Under the pieces are notes generated by a model. That model saw only the letters and a program-made list of their open reading frames with translations, was not told the origin of the DNA and did no database searches. Positions 33,969 through 43,495 of a stretch of 64,000 nt of DNA are shown here, one piece after another. Position 1 is the first letter of the stretch; each line of letters opens with the position of its first letter. This stretch comes from Phaeodactylibacter xiamenensis (GTDB taxonomy: Bacteria; Bacteroidota; Bacteroidia; Chitinophagales; Saprospiraceae): the NCBI RefSeq assembly GCF_000759025.1, contig NZ_JPOS01000019.1, forward strand, positions 62,001 through 126,000, written 5' to 3'. The translations under genes and the position numbers were made by a program.

Positions 33969-34748
33969 TTAGGTATTCAAGTTTACGAACCCGCCATCAA
34001 TCGGATAGTTGGTGCCGGTGATAAAGCCTGCGGCATCAGAGCAAAGGTAGAGGGCCAGCTTGGCGACTTCCTCCGGCGTGCCCATCCGCCCGATAGGCTG
34101 GGTTTTGGATAATTTATCGAACATTTCAGCTTCCTTTCCCGGATAGTTGTCGGCCAGGAAGCCATCCACGAAGGGGGTGTGAATACGGGCTGGCGCAATA
34201 CAGTTGCACCGGATGTTATCCGCCAGATAGTCCCGGGCAACGGTGTAGGTCATCGTCAGCACCGCCCCCTTGCTCATGGAGTAAGCAAAGCGGTCAGGCA
34301 GCCCAATCATGGAAGCGATGGAAGCCATATTGAGAATGGCCCCGCTCTTTTGGCGCTGCATGTGCTTAATCACGGCGTACATGCCATTGTAAACCCCCTT
34401 GACATTCACGGCGTAGATGCGGTCGAATTCGGCTTCCGATGTGGCATCGAGGGTACCCACATGGGCAATGCCCGCGTTGTTGACAAGGATGTCCATCCGG
34501 CCAGTCTTGTCCACAATCCGGTTCACCAGGTCCACCATCTCCTGCTGCTGACTGACATCAGCCACTTCACAGTCTGCCTTTCCGCCGGTCTCCCGGATCG
34601 TTTGAGCTACCGCTTCTCCTTTGGCTGCATCGCGCTCCAGGATGAAGACATGAGCGCCTGCTTCTGCAAATATTTTTGCAATGGACTCACCTATGCCACT
34701 TCCCGCGCCGGTGATGAGGGCAGTTTTGCCATCAAGTCTGATTTCCAT
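33969..34748 (-). CDS. SDR family NAD(P)-dependent oxidoreductase
   Basis: A 259-residue classical short-chain dehydrogenase: cofactor loop TGAGSGIG (14-21), NNAGIAH, catalytic Ser in LNMASIAS, and the YSMSK catalytic Tyr/Lys. The ending (FITGTNYPIDGGF) is typical. Together with the FAH-family gene 2 bases downstream, it resembles the pair 2-keto-3-deoxy-L-fuconate dehydrogenase plus diketo-deoxy-fuconate hydrolase; the substrate is not proven by sequence. Confidence 0.9.
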   Translation of the reverse strand: MEIRLDGKTALITGAGSGIGESIAKIFAEAGAHVFILERDAAKGEAVAQTIRETGGKADCEVADVSQQQEMVDLVNRIVDKTGRMDILVNNAGIAHVGTLDATSEAEFDRIYAVNVKGVYNGMYAVIKHMQRQKSGAILNMASIASMIGLPDRFAYSMSKGAVLTMTYTVARDYLADNIRCNCIAPARIHTPFVDGFLADNYPGKEAEMFDKLSKTQPIGRMGTPEEVAKLALYLCSDAAGFITGTNYPIDGGFVNLNT

Positions 34749-34821
34749 AATTTGTGATTTAGTGGAGCAGATCGTCTGACTACTCCACTAAAAAGAGTCT
34801 TCGGCGCAGGGGTGTAATCAA

Positions 34822-35376
34822 TTATTCCGGAGATTCTCCGCCATTGGCACCGAAGTTGAGCTGAAAACCGATGCGTTTGTTGGGTTCATCATCGTCGTAG
34901 TCTTCCCAATTGGTGATTTCCTGCAGGAATTCCTCCATATGGCGCAGGAAGTAGGGCTCTTTTAGCTCTTCGGGCCGGTAAATGGCAATGGTCTTAGGTG
35001 GGCGGGGCTGCCCGTAATTCTCAATGAACGGATAATTGATCAAAACGATGATCTTGCCGTTAAAAAGCTGCTGGTACACGAGCGAGCCATTGTGCTTGAT
35101 GAGGTGGCGCTGCACATCATCGCTCACCTGCTGGTACATACCGCTTTTGGACTGTCCCAGGGTGAGTACGATGGCCTCCAGGTTTTCCACATCCGAACGG
35201 TGTTCCAGGCGGGCAGCAAAGCCGGTAGCTTCGAGCATATCCTGTAAGGTGTCCTGAATTTGCTTGCACGTCTCCGTTTTCCAATTCTCCCGGTAGGTCT
35301 GCGTATTTTGGAGGACTTCCTCGTACTGTTGTACCTTTCGCTTGAGGTTGAATAGTTGAGAATCAGGTTGTAGCAT
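34822..35376 (-). CDS. conserved hypothetical protein
   Basis: A 184-residue cytoplasmic protein. The first about 45 residues are a coiled helix (NLKRKVQQYEEVLQNTQ), the middle is alpha/beta (IIVLINYPFIENYGQP), and the C-terminus is acidic (NWEDYDDDEPNKR). No family is recognised with certainty. It is divergent from coaX, with 92 bases between start codons. Confidence 0.65.
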   Translation of the reverse strand: MLQPDSQLFNLKRKVQQYEEVLQNTQTYRENWKTETCKQIQDTLQDMLEATGFAARLEHRSDVENLEAIVLTLGQSKSGMYQQVSDDVQRHLIKHNGSLVYQQLFNGKIIVLINYPFIENYGQPRPPKTIAIYRPEELKEPYFLRHMEEFLQEITNWEDYDDDEPNKRIGFQLNFGANGGESPE

Positions 35377-35468
35377 CAGATTTTGGTTTTGGTTGCGCTT
35401 AAAATATAAAAAAAGCCACAGGGCTCCCCGGATTTTTTTACATTTAGGGAGATAGCAAAAGCCAAATA

Positions 35469-36251
35469 ATGATCCTAGCCATAGATATCGGCAACTCTAA
35501 TGTAACGCTCGGCTTGTATACCGATGGGCACTGGGCGCATTTTCACCGCCTGCCTACCAAGACCGACCAGCAGTCTGCCATGTTTTATCAGATGGGCTGC
35601 ACTTCCTGGCTGATGGAGCAGGGCATAGAGGCGGGGGCTATTGAGCAGGTTGTAGTGAGTACGGTTGTCCCGGCCCTGAAGCGCACCTTCGTACAGCTGA
35701 GCCGGCACCTTTTTGGGCAGGAGGCGCTCCTGGTCGCTCCGGAAATTTACCAGCACCTGCAGTTGAAAATCGACCGGCCCGAAGAGCTGGGCACCGACTT
35801 GTTTGCCAATGCAGTAGCAGCCCACTACCTGCACCGGCAGGACTGCATTATCGTGGACTTTGGCACGGCGCTGACCTTTACAGTAGTGGATCGAAAAGGG
35901 CAGTTGCTGGGTGTTTCCATCGCGCCGGGCCTGAAAACGGCAATTGGTGCCCTGTTTCAGAAAACCGCACAGTTGCCGGAGGTACCGCTGCAAATGCCGG
36001 AGTCGGCTATTGGCAGAGATACGGTACAGGCTATTCAAAGTGGAATCCTGGTAGGTTATGTGGGGCTGGTGCGGCATATGTTGTCCAGTATCCGGGCGGA
36101 AGTTGGGGAGCAATACATGGCGGTGGCTACCGGAGGGTTATCAGCTATTCTGCATCCACTGGAGACGGATTTCGATACTATTGACCCTCATCTTACGCTG
36201 GACGGGCTACGGATCATCGCAGAAGAAACGACTAAAAATCTTACTACCTAA
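35469..36251 (+). CDS. coaX: type III pantothenate kinase
   Basis: A 260-residue CoaX enzyme of the ASKHA fold: AIDIGNSNVTLGLY at the N-terminus (phosphate 1 loop), DRPEELGTDLFANAVAA, IVDFGTALTFTVVD (phosphate 2 / metal aspartate) and APGLKTAIGAL. It phosphorylates pantothenate, the first step of CoA synthesis, and needs a monovalent cation. It starts a three-gene run: the aminotransferase follows after 3 bases and the DUF5682 gene 7 bases after that. Confidence 0.95.
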   Translation: MILAIDIGNSNVTLGLYTDGHWAHFHRLPTKTDQQSAMFYQMGCTSWLMEQGIEAGAIEQVVVSTVVPALKRTFVQLSRHLFGQEALLVAPEIYQHLQLKIDRPEELGTDLFANAVAAHYLHRQDCIIVDFGTALTFTVVDRKGQLLGVSIAPGLKTAIGALFQKTAQLPEVPLQMPESAIGRDTVQAIQSGILVGYVGLVRHMLSSIRAEVGEQYMAVATGGLSAILHPLETDFDTIDPHLTLDGLRIIAEETTKNLTT

Positions 36252-36254
36252 ACT

Positions 36255-37397
36255 ATGCAAGTGTATTCCAAGCTGCCGAATGTCGGCACCACTATATTCT
36301 CTGTTATGTCGGCTCTGGCCAATGAGCACGGGGCGATTAATCTCTCTCAGGGTTTTCCCAATTTTGAGTCCCCGCAGCGGCTCACCGATCTGGTTTGCGA
36401 TTACCTGCAGAAAGGGTACAATCAGTATGCGCCCATGCCGGGCCTGCCGGAGTTGAGGGAAGCGATTGCCGGGAAAATCAACCTGATGTATGGTGTTGAG
36501 GTTGACCCGGGCTCAGAAATTACCATTACTGCGGGGGGAACACAGGCCCTCTACTGCGCCATCGCTGCCTTCGTCCGCCCGGGCGACGAAGTCATCTTGC
36601 TGGAGCCCGCCTACGACTGCTACCGGCCCGCCGTGGAAGTCAACGGGGGCATACCAGTCATATACGAACTCAAAGCCCCGGACTACAAAGTCAATTGGGA
36701 CCATGTGGAAGCGCTCCTGACACCGGCTACCCGCATGATCATTATCAATACGCCCAATAACCCTACAGGTACCACCCTCCAAACCACTGACCTGCTGGCT
36801 CTACAGCATCTCACGCTGGGCACCGATATCCTGGTGCTGAGCGATGAGGTGTATGAGCACCTGATTTACGATGGGGCCAGCCACCAAAGCGTGCTGCGGT
36901 TTCCGGGCCTGCGCAGCCGAAGCCTGGCAGCCTATTCTTTTGGGAAAACCTTCCACAACACCGGCTGGAAAATTGGCTACTGTGTCGCCCCGCCCGAACT
37001 GATGGTGGAGTTCCGTAAGGTGCATCAGTACAATACCTTTGCGGTGCACCGCCCTACGCAGCATGCGCTGGCTGACTATTTGCAGGATGCAGCTACCTAC
37101 CAAAGCCTGCCGGATTTCTACCAGCAGAAGCGCGACCTGCTGCTGGAAGTCATGGAGGGCTCAAGGTTCAGAGCACTGCCCTGCCGGGGGACTTATTTCT
37201 GCAATTTCGATTATTCCGGCATCAGCGATGAACCGGACCGGGTCTTTGCGCATCAATTGATCACGGAGCATGGGGTGGCAGCTATCCCGGTTTCTGCCTT
37301 TTACACGAGCGGGCGGGACGAGCGCATCATCCGGCTCTGCTTTGCGAAAACCGAAGAGACGCTGCGGGCGGCTGGTGAGCGATTACGAAAAGTATAA
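36255..37397 (+). CDS. PLP-dependent aminotransferase (methionine/kynurenine type, YbdL-like)
   Basis: A 380-residue fold-type I aminotransferase. The PLP lysine is in SFGKTFHNTGWKIGY, a signature shared with methionine aminotransferase YbdL and kynurenine aminotransferases; other contacts include GGTQALYCAIAAF, NTPNNPTG and SDEVYEHL. The C-terminal arginine region is IIRLCFAKTEETL. Likely reaction: transamination of methionine or aromatic residues, as in methionine salvage. It is cotranscribed with coaX and DUF5682. Confidence 0.9.
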   Translation: MQVYSKLPNVGTTIFSVMSALANEHGAINLSQGFPNFESPQRLTDLVCDYLQKGYNQYAPMPGLPELREAIAGKINLMYGVEVDPGSEITITAGGTQALYCAIAAFVRPGDEVILLEPAYDCYRPAVEVNGGIPVIYELKAPDYKVNWDHVEALLTPATRMIIINTPNNPTGTTLQTTDLLALQHLTLGTDILVLSDEVYEHLIYDGASHQSVLRFPGLRSRSLAAYSFGKTFHNTGWKIGYCVAPPELMVEFRKVHQYNTFAVHRPTQHALADYLQDAATYQSLPDFYQQKRDLLLEVMEGSRFRALPCRGTYFCNFDYSGISDEPDRVFAHQLITEHGVAAIPVSAFYTSGRDERIIRLCFAKTEETLRAAGERLRKV

Positions 37398-37404
37398 AAG
37401 ACGC

Positions 37405-39642
37405 ATGTACAAGATCTACGGCATACGGCACCACGGGCCGGGCTCTACCCGGAGCCTTTTACAGGCTTTGGAAGCGCAGCAGCCCGACTGCCTGTTGATC
37501 GAAGCGCCGGAAGACGCCAGCTCTGCATTGGAGTACATGTTGCACCCCGGGCTGCACCCACCGGTCGCCATTCTCATCTATGATGCCAAAGACCTGCGGC
37601 ACGCCTCCTATCTGCCCTTCGCGGAGTTTTCACCCGAGTGGCAGGCCGCGCAGTTTGGGTTGGCTCAGGGGCTGGATGTCCGGTTTATAGACCTGCCCAT
37701 GAGCATACAGTTTCAGCTTGGAGAAGAAGAGCAGCAGTTGTCGCTGTCTTTGCCGGATGCAGCCCGGGAAGCACCGGAAGTACGCGACCCTATGGGCTAC
37801 ATGGCCCGCCTGGCCGGCTACCGGGACAGCGAGCGCTGGTGGGAGGCTACCTTCGAACAGCCCGAGCATGATATCGATATTTTCGCAACCATAATTAGCC
37901 TGAACACGGCCCTGCGCGATGAACTAGGGCGGTCAGAGCGCCCCCTCAACCGTTTGCGGGAAGCTTACATGCGCAAGCAGCTGCGCAAAGCTATCAAAGA
38001 CGGATTCAAGAATATCGCTGTGGTTTGCGGTGCCTGGCACACTCCTGCGCTGTACTACCTCGACCGCTTCAAGCAAAAAGACGATAATGCTCTGCTCAAA
38101 GGGCGCAAAAAGCGTAAAACCACTGCCACCTGGATCCCCTGGTCGTATCAGCGGCTGGCATTTCAGAGCGGGTATATGGCCGGTGTGGTCTCTCCGGCTT
38201 ACTACGAGCTGCTCTTCAGCAAGCGGGAGGAGACCGTACAGTACTGGATGGCGCGGGTAGCCGGTTTGCTTCGGGGCGAGGGCTTTGACGCAAGTGCTGC
38301 ACAAGCTGTCGATGCTGCCCGGCTTGCCCACACGCTGGCAGGCATGCGCGGCCAACCGGTAGCAGGCATTGATGCCATGAAAGAAGCTGCCCTGGCGGTC
38401 TTCGCGCAAGGGAGCCCGGAGCCTTTGGAGCTTATCGAACAGGAACTTATCATCGGGCAACAGGTGGGGGAAGTGCCGGACAGCATCCCGCAAATCCCTC
38501 TGCAGCAGGACATGGAAGCCCGCATCCGCTCCGCCCGGCTGACCAAGCTGTACAAGTCAGGTGCACCTGAAGATAAAGCCCTTGATTTACGCAAAGACAC
38601 CCACCTGGATGCCAGCCACCTGCTGCATCAGCTGCGGATTTTGGATGTGCCCTGGGGGCGTGTTCAGGAGCAGCCGGACGGCAAGCTGGGCAGCTTCAGC
38701 GAGTACTGGCACCTGCACTGGCAACCCGAGTATGTTATCCGGCTTATACAGGCTGGGATGTGGGGCAATACCGTGGAAGCAGCCGCTAATAACTACCTCC
38801 TGAAAAAAGCTCAGGAAGCCCATAAGCTTGATGAATTGGTTGGTCTGGCTCGTGAGGCACTGTTAGCCGGGGTCACCGCTGCCTTTAACCCCCTGGTGCG
38901 CCAACTGGAAGACGCAGCGGCGGTTACTCAGGATGTGTACGCCCTTATGCAAGCCTTGCCCGTGCTGGCCGACATTCAGCGTTATGGCGATACCCGGCAG
39001 ACGGATACGGAGGCCGTGGAAGCGCTGATCCGGCATATGGTGCCCCGTATTGCCATTGGACTACCAGCAGCGGTGCTGAATATTGAGGAAGAAGTTGCCC
39101 GCGACTGGCTACAGCAACTGGTGCAAAGCAACCGCGCCATCAGCCTGCTGAACGAGCCTGCATTTCACAAAGAGTGGAACCGGTCACTTGGGCAAATCAC
39201 GAATGCTGCACCGGCGCACCCGCTGCTACGGGGGCTTTGTACCCGTATTTTGTTTGATAAATCAGTCCTGTCTGACGAGGCGGCAGCCACACATATGCGC
39301 TATGCCCTTTCCTCCGCTGCTGAAGCAGAGCAGAGTGCTTTGTGGCTCGAAGGTTTCCTCTACGGTAGTGGGCTGTTACTGATTCACATGCCGGCGCTCT
39401 GGCAAATTTTGGACGAATGGATTGCGGAACTGCCGCAGATGGTATTCGAGCAGACCCTGCCTTTGCTTCGCCGTTCGTTCGCCAATTTCTCCCCTCCGGA
39501 GCGGGAAAAAATGCTGAGCCTTTCCAAAACCGGTGCGCCTAAGCCTGAAGCGGAAGGAGAAGCATTGCCCAAAGCCAGCTTCGACCAAAAGCGTGCCAAG
39601 GTCGTCTTTCCTACCCTCAAGCTGCTGCTGGGGTTGGATTAG
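37405..39642 (+). CDS. DUF5682 family protein
   Basis: A 745-residue protein. It begins MYKIYGIRHHGPGSTRSLLQ and has PDCLLIEAPEDASS and PPVAILIYD, the N-terminal hallmark of DUF5682, whose GxxH-like start recalls the ChaN/TraB-type fold. VVCGAWHTPAL (about residue 203) is a second conserved His-containing block. The remainder is long and helical, ending in a VFPTLKLLLGL tail typical of the family, so it looks complete. From memory, DUF5682 genes usually sit with MoxR ATPase, DUF5691 and VWA genes; none of those is here. Instead it follows coaX and an aminotransferase. An upstream in-frame ATG (37270) lies inside the aminotransferase gene and is rejected. Confidence 0.82.
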   Translation: MYKIYGIRHHGPGSTRSLLQALEAQQPDCLLIEAPEDASSALEYMLHPGLHPPVAILIYDAKDLRHASYLPFAEFSPEWQAAQFGLAQGLDVRFIDLPMSIQFQLGEEEQQLSLSLPDAAREAPEVRDPMGYMARLAGYRDSERWWEATFEQPEHDIDIFATIISLNTALRDELGRSERPLNRLREAYMRKQLRKAIKDGFKNIAVVCGAWHTPALYYLDRFKQKDDNALLKGRKKRKTTATWIPWSYQRLAFQSGYMAGVVSPAYYELLFSKREETVQYWMARVAGLLRGEGFDASAAQAVDAARLAHTLAGMRGQPVAGIDAMKEAALAVFAQGSPEPLELIEQELIIGQQVGEVPDSIPQIPLQQDMEARIRSARLTKLYKSGAPEDKALDLRKDTHLDASHLLHQLRILDVPWGRVQEQPDGKLGSFSEYWHLHWQPEYVIRLIQAGMWGNTVEAAANNYLLKKAQEAHKLDELVGLAREALLAGVTAAFNPLVRQLEDAAAVTQDVYALMQALPVLADIQRYGDTRQTDTEAVEALIRHMVPRIAIGLPAAVLNIEEEVARDWLQQLVQSNRAISLLNEPAFHKEWNRSLGQITNAAPAHPLLRGLCTRILFDKSVLSDEAAATHMRYALSSAAEAEQSALWLEGFLYGSGLLLIHMPALWQILDEWIAELPQMVFEQTLPLLRRSFANFSPPEREKMLSLSKTGAPKPEAEGEALPKASFDQKRAKVVFPTLKLLLGLD

Positions 39643-39908
39643 TTCCGAATTAAAGGAACCTTAACCTCCACTTCATCTTCAGTTAAGGCTAAAAGAAGAC
39701 ATTTGCTATTGTAAATGTTGATTTCTTGCTGTCAAGACATCTTAATAAGATGCTAATCTTTCCTGCAATTTAAAGTCGCTTTTTAAAGCCAGGTTCGTGC
39801 CGCCCGGCACCTACCTGGTTATTTTGCAGGAGCAAAACGAAGACTAAGAATATCCTATACTGTAGCCCTTTAATTCTTTGGCTGTGCTGTTCCTAAGCAC
39901 AGCCTTTT
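39643..39908 (+). other. 266-base gap with hairpins; possible small RNA
   Basis: No convincing gene. It holds CATCTT-AAT-AAGATG, a strong hairpin at 39799-39824 (arms end GTGCCG/CGGCAC) and then a clean terminator at 39880-39910. A TAATCTTT sequence upstream weakly resembles a -7 box. One short frame ends RFVPPGTYLVILQEQNED, similar to a T9SS tail fragment. Either a small RNA or decayed DNA. Confidence 0.25.
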
Positions 39909-39910
39909 TT
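39880..39910 (+). terminator. rho-independent terminator
   Basis: Perfect 9-bp stem GGCTGTGCT / AGCACAGCC with a 7-base loop, followed by six T residues on the plus strand. It lies 238 bases beyond the DUF5682 stop and directly against the end of the convergent LysE gene. Confidence 0.85.
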
Positions 39911-40547
39911 ACATCATCCAGAGGACTCTGCCCAGTAATACTGCCGCAAAGACAATCAGTGCAATACCGGAGATACGCCGTAGCCAGAGCAGATGGATTG
40001 GGCGGAGCACCCGTCGTATGCGCTTAGCCAGCAGGACTTTCAACAAGTCGGTGATGATGATGGTGCCCAAAATGCCTCCAAAGAAATAGCGGGCTTCCAT
40101 GAGTTCCATTTCTCCATCTACCACAACGGTAGAAGCGACACCAATCCAAAAGAAAAAAGTAAAAGGGTTGATGGTGTTGATGAGGAAGCCTTTGAGCCAA
40201 AGCCCGGAGTAGGAGGACGTACGCACCGTTTCCTTCGACCATTCCGGGAGTTCGTGAGCTTTCGGTACGGTAAGCAGTGCCCCCAGCCCGAATGCGGAAA
40301 GGGTTATGCTGCCGCCAATGCCCAGGTACAAGCCAAAGTTGGGACCTTCCACCACCTGACTGATGTAAGCCAGCCCGAAGTACACGGCCGCGATGAACAG
40401 AAAGTCGCTCACCCAGATGCCCAGTCCTACGGTAGCCCCCGCCCGGAATCCCTCCTCCACGCCCGCCTGAATGATGGCGAAGAAGATAGGCCCAATGAGC
40501 ATGGCGAGGATCAAGCCGACTTTGACCCCCTCAAAAATGAGGTTCAT
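39909..40547 (-). CDS. LysE family exporter
   Basis: A 212-residue membrane protein with about six hydrophobic segments. The start MNLIFEGVKVGLILAMLIGPIFF and GVEEGFRAGATVGLGIW match the LysE/RhtB family (conserved GP and G-R-G patterns), and NTINPFTFFFWIG is the second-repeat signature. Such proteins export amino acids or small hydrophilic metabolites. The gene lies 24 bases after the M24 peptidase on the same strand. Confidence 0.88.
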   Translation of the reverse strand: MNLIFEGVKVGLILAMLIGPIFFAIIQAGVEEGFRAGATVGLGIWVSDFLFIAAVYFGLAYISQVVEGPNFGLYLGIGGSITLSAFGLGALLTVPKAHELPEWSKETVRTSSYSGLWLKGFLINTINPFTFFFWIGVASTVVVDGEMELMEARYFFGGILGTIIITDLLKVLLAKRIRRVLRPIHLLWLRRISGIALIVFAAVLLGRVLWMM

Positions 40548-40571
40548 AACAGATAGAATTTGGTCAAAGGC

Positions 40572-41879
40572 TTAAGTACTGCTCAGTATGCTTGCATTCA
40601 TGTGTTCTTCAATGGCTTCTGCCTCTACGGGAATGTGGGCGCAAAGGTCTACCGGGCCGTCATCGGTAACCAGGATGTCATTCTCCAGGCGGATACCCAA
40701 CCCTTCTTCGCGAATATAAATCGCAGGCTCGCAGGTGAAGACCATACCCGCCTGTATCGGGTCGTAGCGGTTGGAGAGGTCATGCACATCGAGTCCAAGG
40801 TGGTGGGAGGTGCCATGCATGAAGAACTTTTTATAAGCCGGAGCCTTTTCGTCCTGATTTTTGAGGTCTGTTTTGTCGAGTAGCCCCAGTTGGAGCAGTT
40901 CGCTTTCCACCATTTTGCCCACCTCCTTATGATAATCTTCCAGCATAGTGCCGGGCAGCAGCATTTGCTGAGCGCCTCTCATGCAATGCAGTACAGCATC
41001 GTACACTTTGCGCTGTCGTTCTGTAAAGCGCCCGCTAACGGGTATAGTACGGCTCAGATCGGCAGCGTAGTTGGCATACTCTGCACCAAAATCCAGGAGC
41101 AGAAGGTCGCCGTCCATACAGCGCTGATTGTTTTGGACGTAGTGGAGCACGCAGGTGTTTTTGCCACTGGCCACAATCGGCTCATAGGCGTGGCCCCGGG
41201 CACCGTTGCGGATAAACTCCGCGATGATTTCTGCTTCCACTTCGTATTCCATTACACCGGGGCGGACAAAATCCAACACCTGCTCAAAGGCCTTGCCGGT
41301 GATATTCACCGCGTGGCGGATAAGTCCGACCTCCGTAGTAGATTTGATCATCGCCTGCTTTTTGAGCAAAGGCTGCGCCCGGTGAAATTTATGCAACGGG
41401 TAGCGTTCCTGTAGTAAACGGGCGAAGCGCATGTCCTGTGTTACGACCCCGGAGGCGAAGCGGTCGTGCTCATTGAGGTTAAGGTATACCCGCTTGGAAA
41501 GCAAAATGAGCTCATGAAGGATGTTGTCCATCTCATCGGCCCAGTAAATCTTCTCAATTCCGGAAATCTCCCGGGCTTGTTCCTTGGTCAGCTTGTCACC
41601 TTCCCAGATCGCGGTGCGCTCATCGGTACGGCGGATGAAAGCCACTTCCTGAAAGCCTTCCTTGATGCAATCGGGGAAGAGGACAATCACGGTGTCTTCC
41701 TGATCCAGCCCGCTGAGGTAGAACAGGCCGCTGTTTTGCCGAAAGGGGAAAAAGGTATCTCCGCTCCTGGGCATCAGGTCATTCGATTGAAAAATGGCAA
41801 TAGAGTCCGGCTGCATTTTACGCATGAACCGCTGCCGGTTGTATCGGAAAAGCTCGGAGTTGATCGCTTCGTAACGCAT
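40572..41879 (-). CDS. Xaa-Pro aminopeptidase (M24B, aminopeptidase P type)
   Basis: A 435-residue metallopeptidase. The N-terminal creatinase-like domain includes FFPFRQNSGLFYLSG. The catalytic pita-bread domain carries LLDFGAEYANYAADLSRT (two metal-binding Asp), HGTSHHLGLDVHD (His), FTCEPAIYI (Glu) and GIRLENDILV (Glu). It removes N-terminal residues that precede proline. A second, longer M24 peptidase is encoded at 43496-45301. Confidence 0.93.
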   Translation of the reverse strand: MRYEAINSELFRYNRQRFMRKMQPDSIAIFQSNDLMPRSGDTFFPFRQNSGLFYLSGLDQEDTVIVLFPDCIKEGFQEVAFIRRTDERTAIWEGDKLTKEQAREISGIEKIYWADEMDNILHELILLSKRVYLNLNEHDRFASGVVTQDMRFARLLQERYPLHKFHRAQPLLKKQAMIKSTTEVGLIRHAVNITGKAFEQVLDFVRPGVMEYEVEAEIIAEFIRNGARGHAYEPIVASGKNTCVLHYVQNNQRCMDGDLLLLDFGAEYANYAADLSRTIPVSGRFTERQRKVYDAVLHCMRGAQQMLLPGTMLEDYHKEVGKMVESELLQLGLLDKTDLKNQDEKAPAYKKFFMHGTSHHLGLDVHDLSNRYDPIQAGMVFTCEPAIYIREEGLGIRLENDILVTDDGPVDLCAHIPVEAEAIEEHMNASILSST

Positions 41880-42016
41880 GTGTTTTTGCTTTTAGTCGTA
41901 AGCAGGTTGGCCACCTGAACCGGAAGCCCGGGCAGGGGCAAGCGCCAAATTGCAAAAATTGCCGGAAGAACAAAAGTGGTAGGAGTAGTTTGGAATGATT
42001 TTACGGTTACGGACCC

Positions 42017-42403
42017 TTAAAGTTTGGCGTCTACTTCCGCCAGTTCGTCCTCATCATAAGTACCAAACCAGCGGTGGAGCTGCCCCTTGGCTTTTTCCTT
42101 GACCTCCTGATTGACATAAGCGGCGATGGTCACGAGCCCGAAAGCCAGCACGCCGATATCATCGGTATAGCCAATGATAGGCGTGAGGTCGGGCACAGCG
42201 TCAATGGGTGAAAGAAAGTAGCCCAGGGTGCCTAGCACGATGTTTTTGGCCCAATAGGGCGTATCCTTACGGCGGTAGGCGTAGAAAAGGAGCAGGGCAG
42301 AGTAGACCGTCTTTAGTCCTGCCTGACGGGCATAATCCCGGAGTTTACTCCAGAAGCGATTCTCAGAGAACTTATCGATGTAGGAACGGAATGGATTTTC
42401 CAT
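42017..42403 (-). CDS. YkvA family (DUF1232) membrane protein
   Basis: A 128-residue protein with the DUF1232 core LGTLGYFLSPIDAVPDLTPI and GYTDDIGVLAFGLVTI, two hydrophobic segments and a charged tail. Function of the family is unknown. It follows rlmN by 11 bases on the same strand. Confidence 0.88.
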   Translation of the reverse strand: MENPFRSYIDKFSENRFWSKLRDYARQAGLKTVYSALLLFYAYRRKDTPYWAKNIVLGTLGYFLSPIDAVPDLTPIIGYTDDIGVLAFGLVTIAAYVNQEVKEKAKGQLHRWFGTYDEDELAEVDAKL

Positions 42404-42414
42404 AGCTTTGAAAG

Positions 42415-43467
42415 TTACTTGTTGGCCAGCTGCCCGCAGGCAGCGTCGATGTCTTTGCCCCGGCTGCGCCGTACGGTGACCATAATGCCCTGATCGCGGA
42501 GGTGGCGTGCGAAGTCATCAATCCGGTGCTCGGTGGACTTGCGGAACGGCGCCCCGTCAATCGGGTTGTACTCAATGATGTTGACCCTTACGGGAAAGTT
42601 TTTGCAGAGGCGGGCCAGCCGGTCTGCATCTTCCAGGGTGTCATTGAAATCCTGGAAGGTGATGTATTCGTAGCTGATGCGGTTGCGCGTCTGCTGATAA
42701 TAGTATTGCAGCGCCTCCATGAGCGTCTCCAGATTGTTTTGCTCATTGATCGGCATAATTTCGTTGCGTTTGGTGTCATCGGCAGCGTGGAGGGAGAGGG
42801 CGAGGTTGACTTTTACGGCATCCTCTGCCAGCCGCTTGATCATCTTGGCAATGCCTGCGGTGCTGATGGTGATGCGGCGGGGCGACATATTAAGCCCATC
42901 CTCATTGGTGATGCGGTCGATGCTTTCCAGTACGTTTTTGTAGGCCAGCAGCGGTTCACCCATGCCCATGTAGACAATATTGGTGAGCGGATGCCCAAAG
43001 TGGGCCTCGCACTGCTGATTGACCATGACAACCTGATCGTAGATTTCAGCGGCATCGAGATTGCGCAGGCGCTTCATACGGCCGGTAGCACAGAAGGTGC
43101 AGGAAAGACTACAGCCCACCTGAGAAGATACGCAAACGGTATAGCGGTTGTCGGCAGGCACCGGAATGAGCACAGACTCAATGAGGTGCCCGTCGTGCAG
43201 TCGGAAGCGCGACTTGATGGTGCCGTCCTGACTATGCTGTACCTCATCTGTGATGATGGCATTGATGGCAAAGCGGGCTTCCAGTTTTTCACGCAGGCCT
43301 TTGGAGAGGTTGGTCATTTCTGTGAAAGTGCGGGCACCTTTTTTCCATAACCACTCATAGACTTGTTTGGCACGGAATTTCTTCTCGTCCATACCCAGAA
43401 AGACCTCCTGAAGTTCCTTTAGGCTCAATTGCCGTATATCAGCTTTATCGGTATCTGTTAGAGTCAT
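42415..43467 (-). CDS. rlmN: 23S rRNA (adenine2503-C2)-methyltransferase RlmN
   Basis: A 350-residue radical SAM enzyme. The cluster motif CSLSCTFC (CxxxCxxC) is followed by ATGRMK, then NIVYMGMGEPL and ISTAGIAKMI. The C-terminal ACGQL supplies the second catalytic cysteine. It methylates A2503 of 23S rRNA (and a tRNA adenine in some bacteria). The frame is open to 43539, which would overlap the next gene's end; the ATG at 43467 (MTLTDTDKADIR) fits the family. Confidence 0.94.
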   Translation of the reverse strand: MTLTDTDKADIRQLSLKELQEVFLGMDEKKFRAKQVYEWLWKKGARTFTEMTNLSKGLREKLEARFAINAIITDEVQHSQDGTIKSRFRLHDGHLIESVLIPVPADNRYTVCVSSQVGCSLSCTFCATGRMKRLRNLDAAEIYDQVVMVNQQCEAHFGHPLTNIVYMGMGEPLLAYKNVLESIDRITNEDGLNMSPRRITISTAGIAKMIKRLAEDAVKVNLALSLHAADDTKRNEIMPINEQNNLETLMEALQYYYQQTRNRISYEYITFQDFNDTLEDADRLARLCKNFPVRVNIIEYNPIDGAPFRKSTEHRIDDFARHLRDQGIMVTVRRSRGKDIDAACGQLANK

Positions 43468-43495
43468 GATATTCTGCTTCGCATTTCGGACCCGG

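Noticed and set aside
37405-39642. MoxR/VWA ternary conflict system
   Set aside because: Only the DUF5682 gene is found; its neighbours are coaX, an aminotransferase and a LysE exporter.
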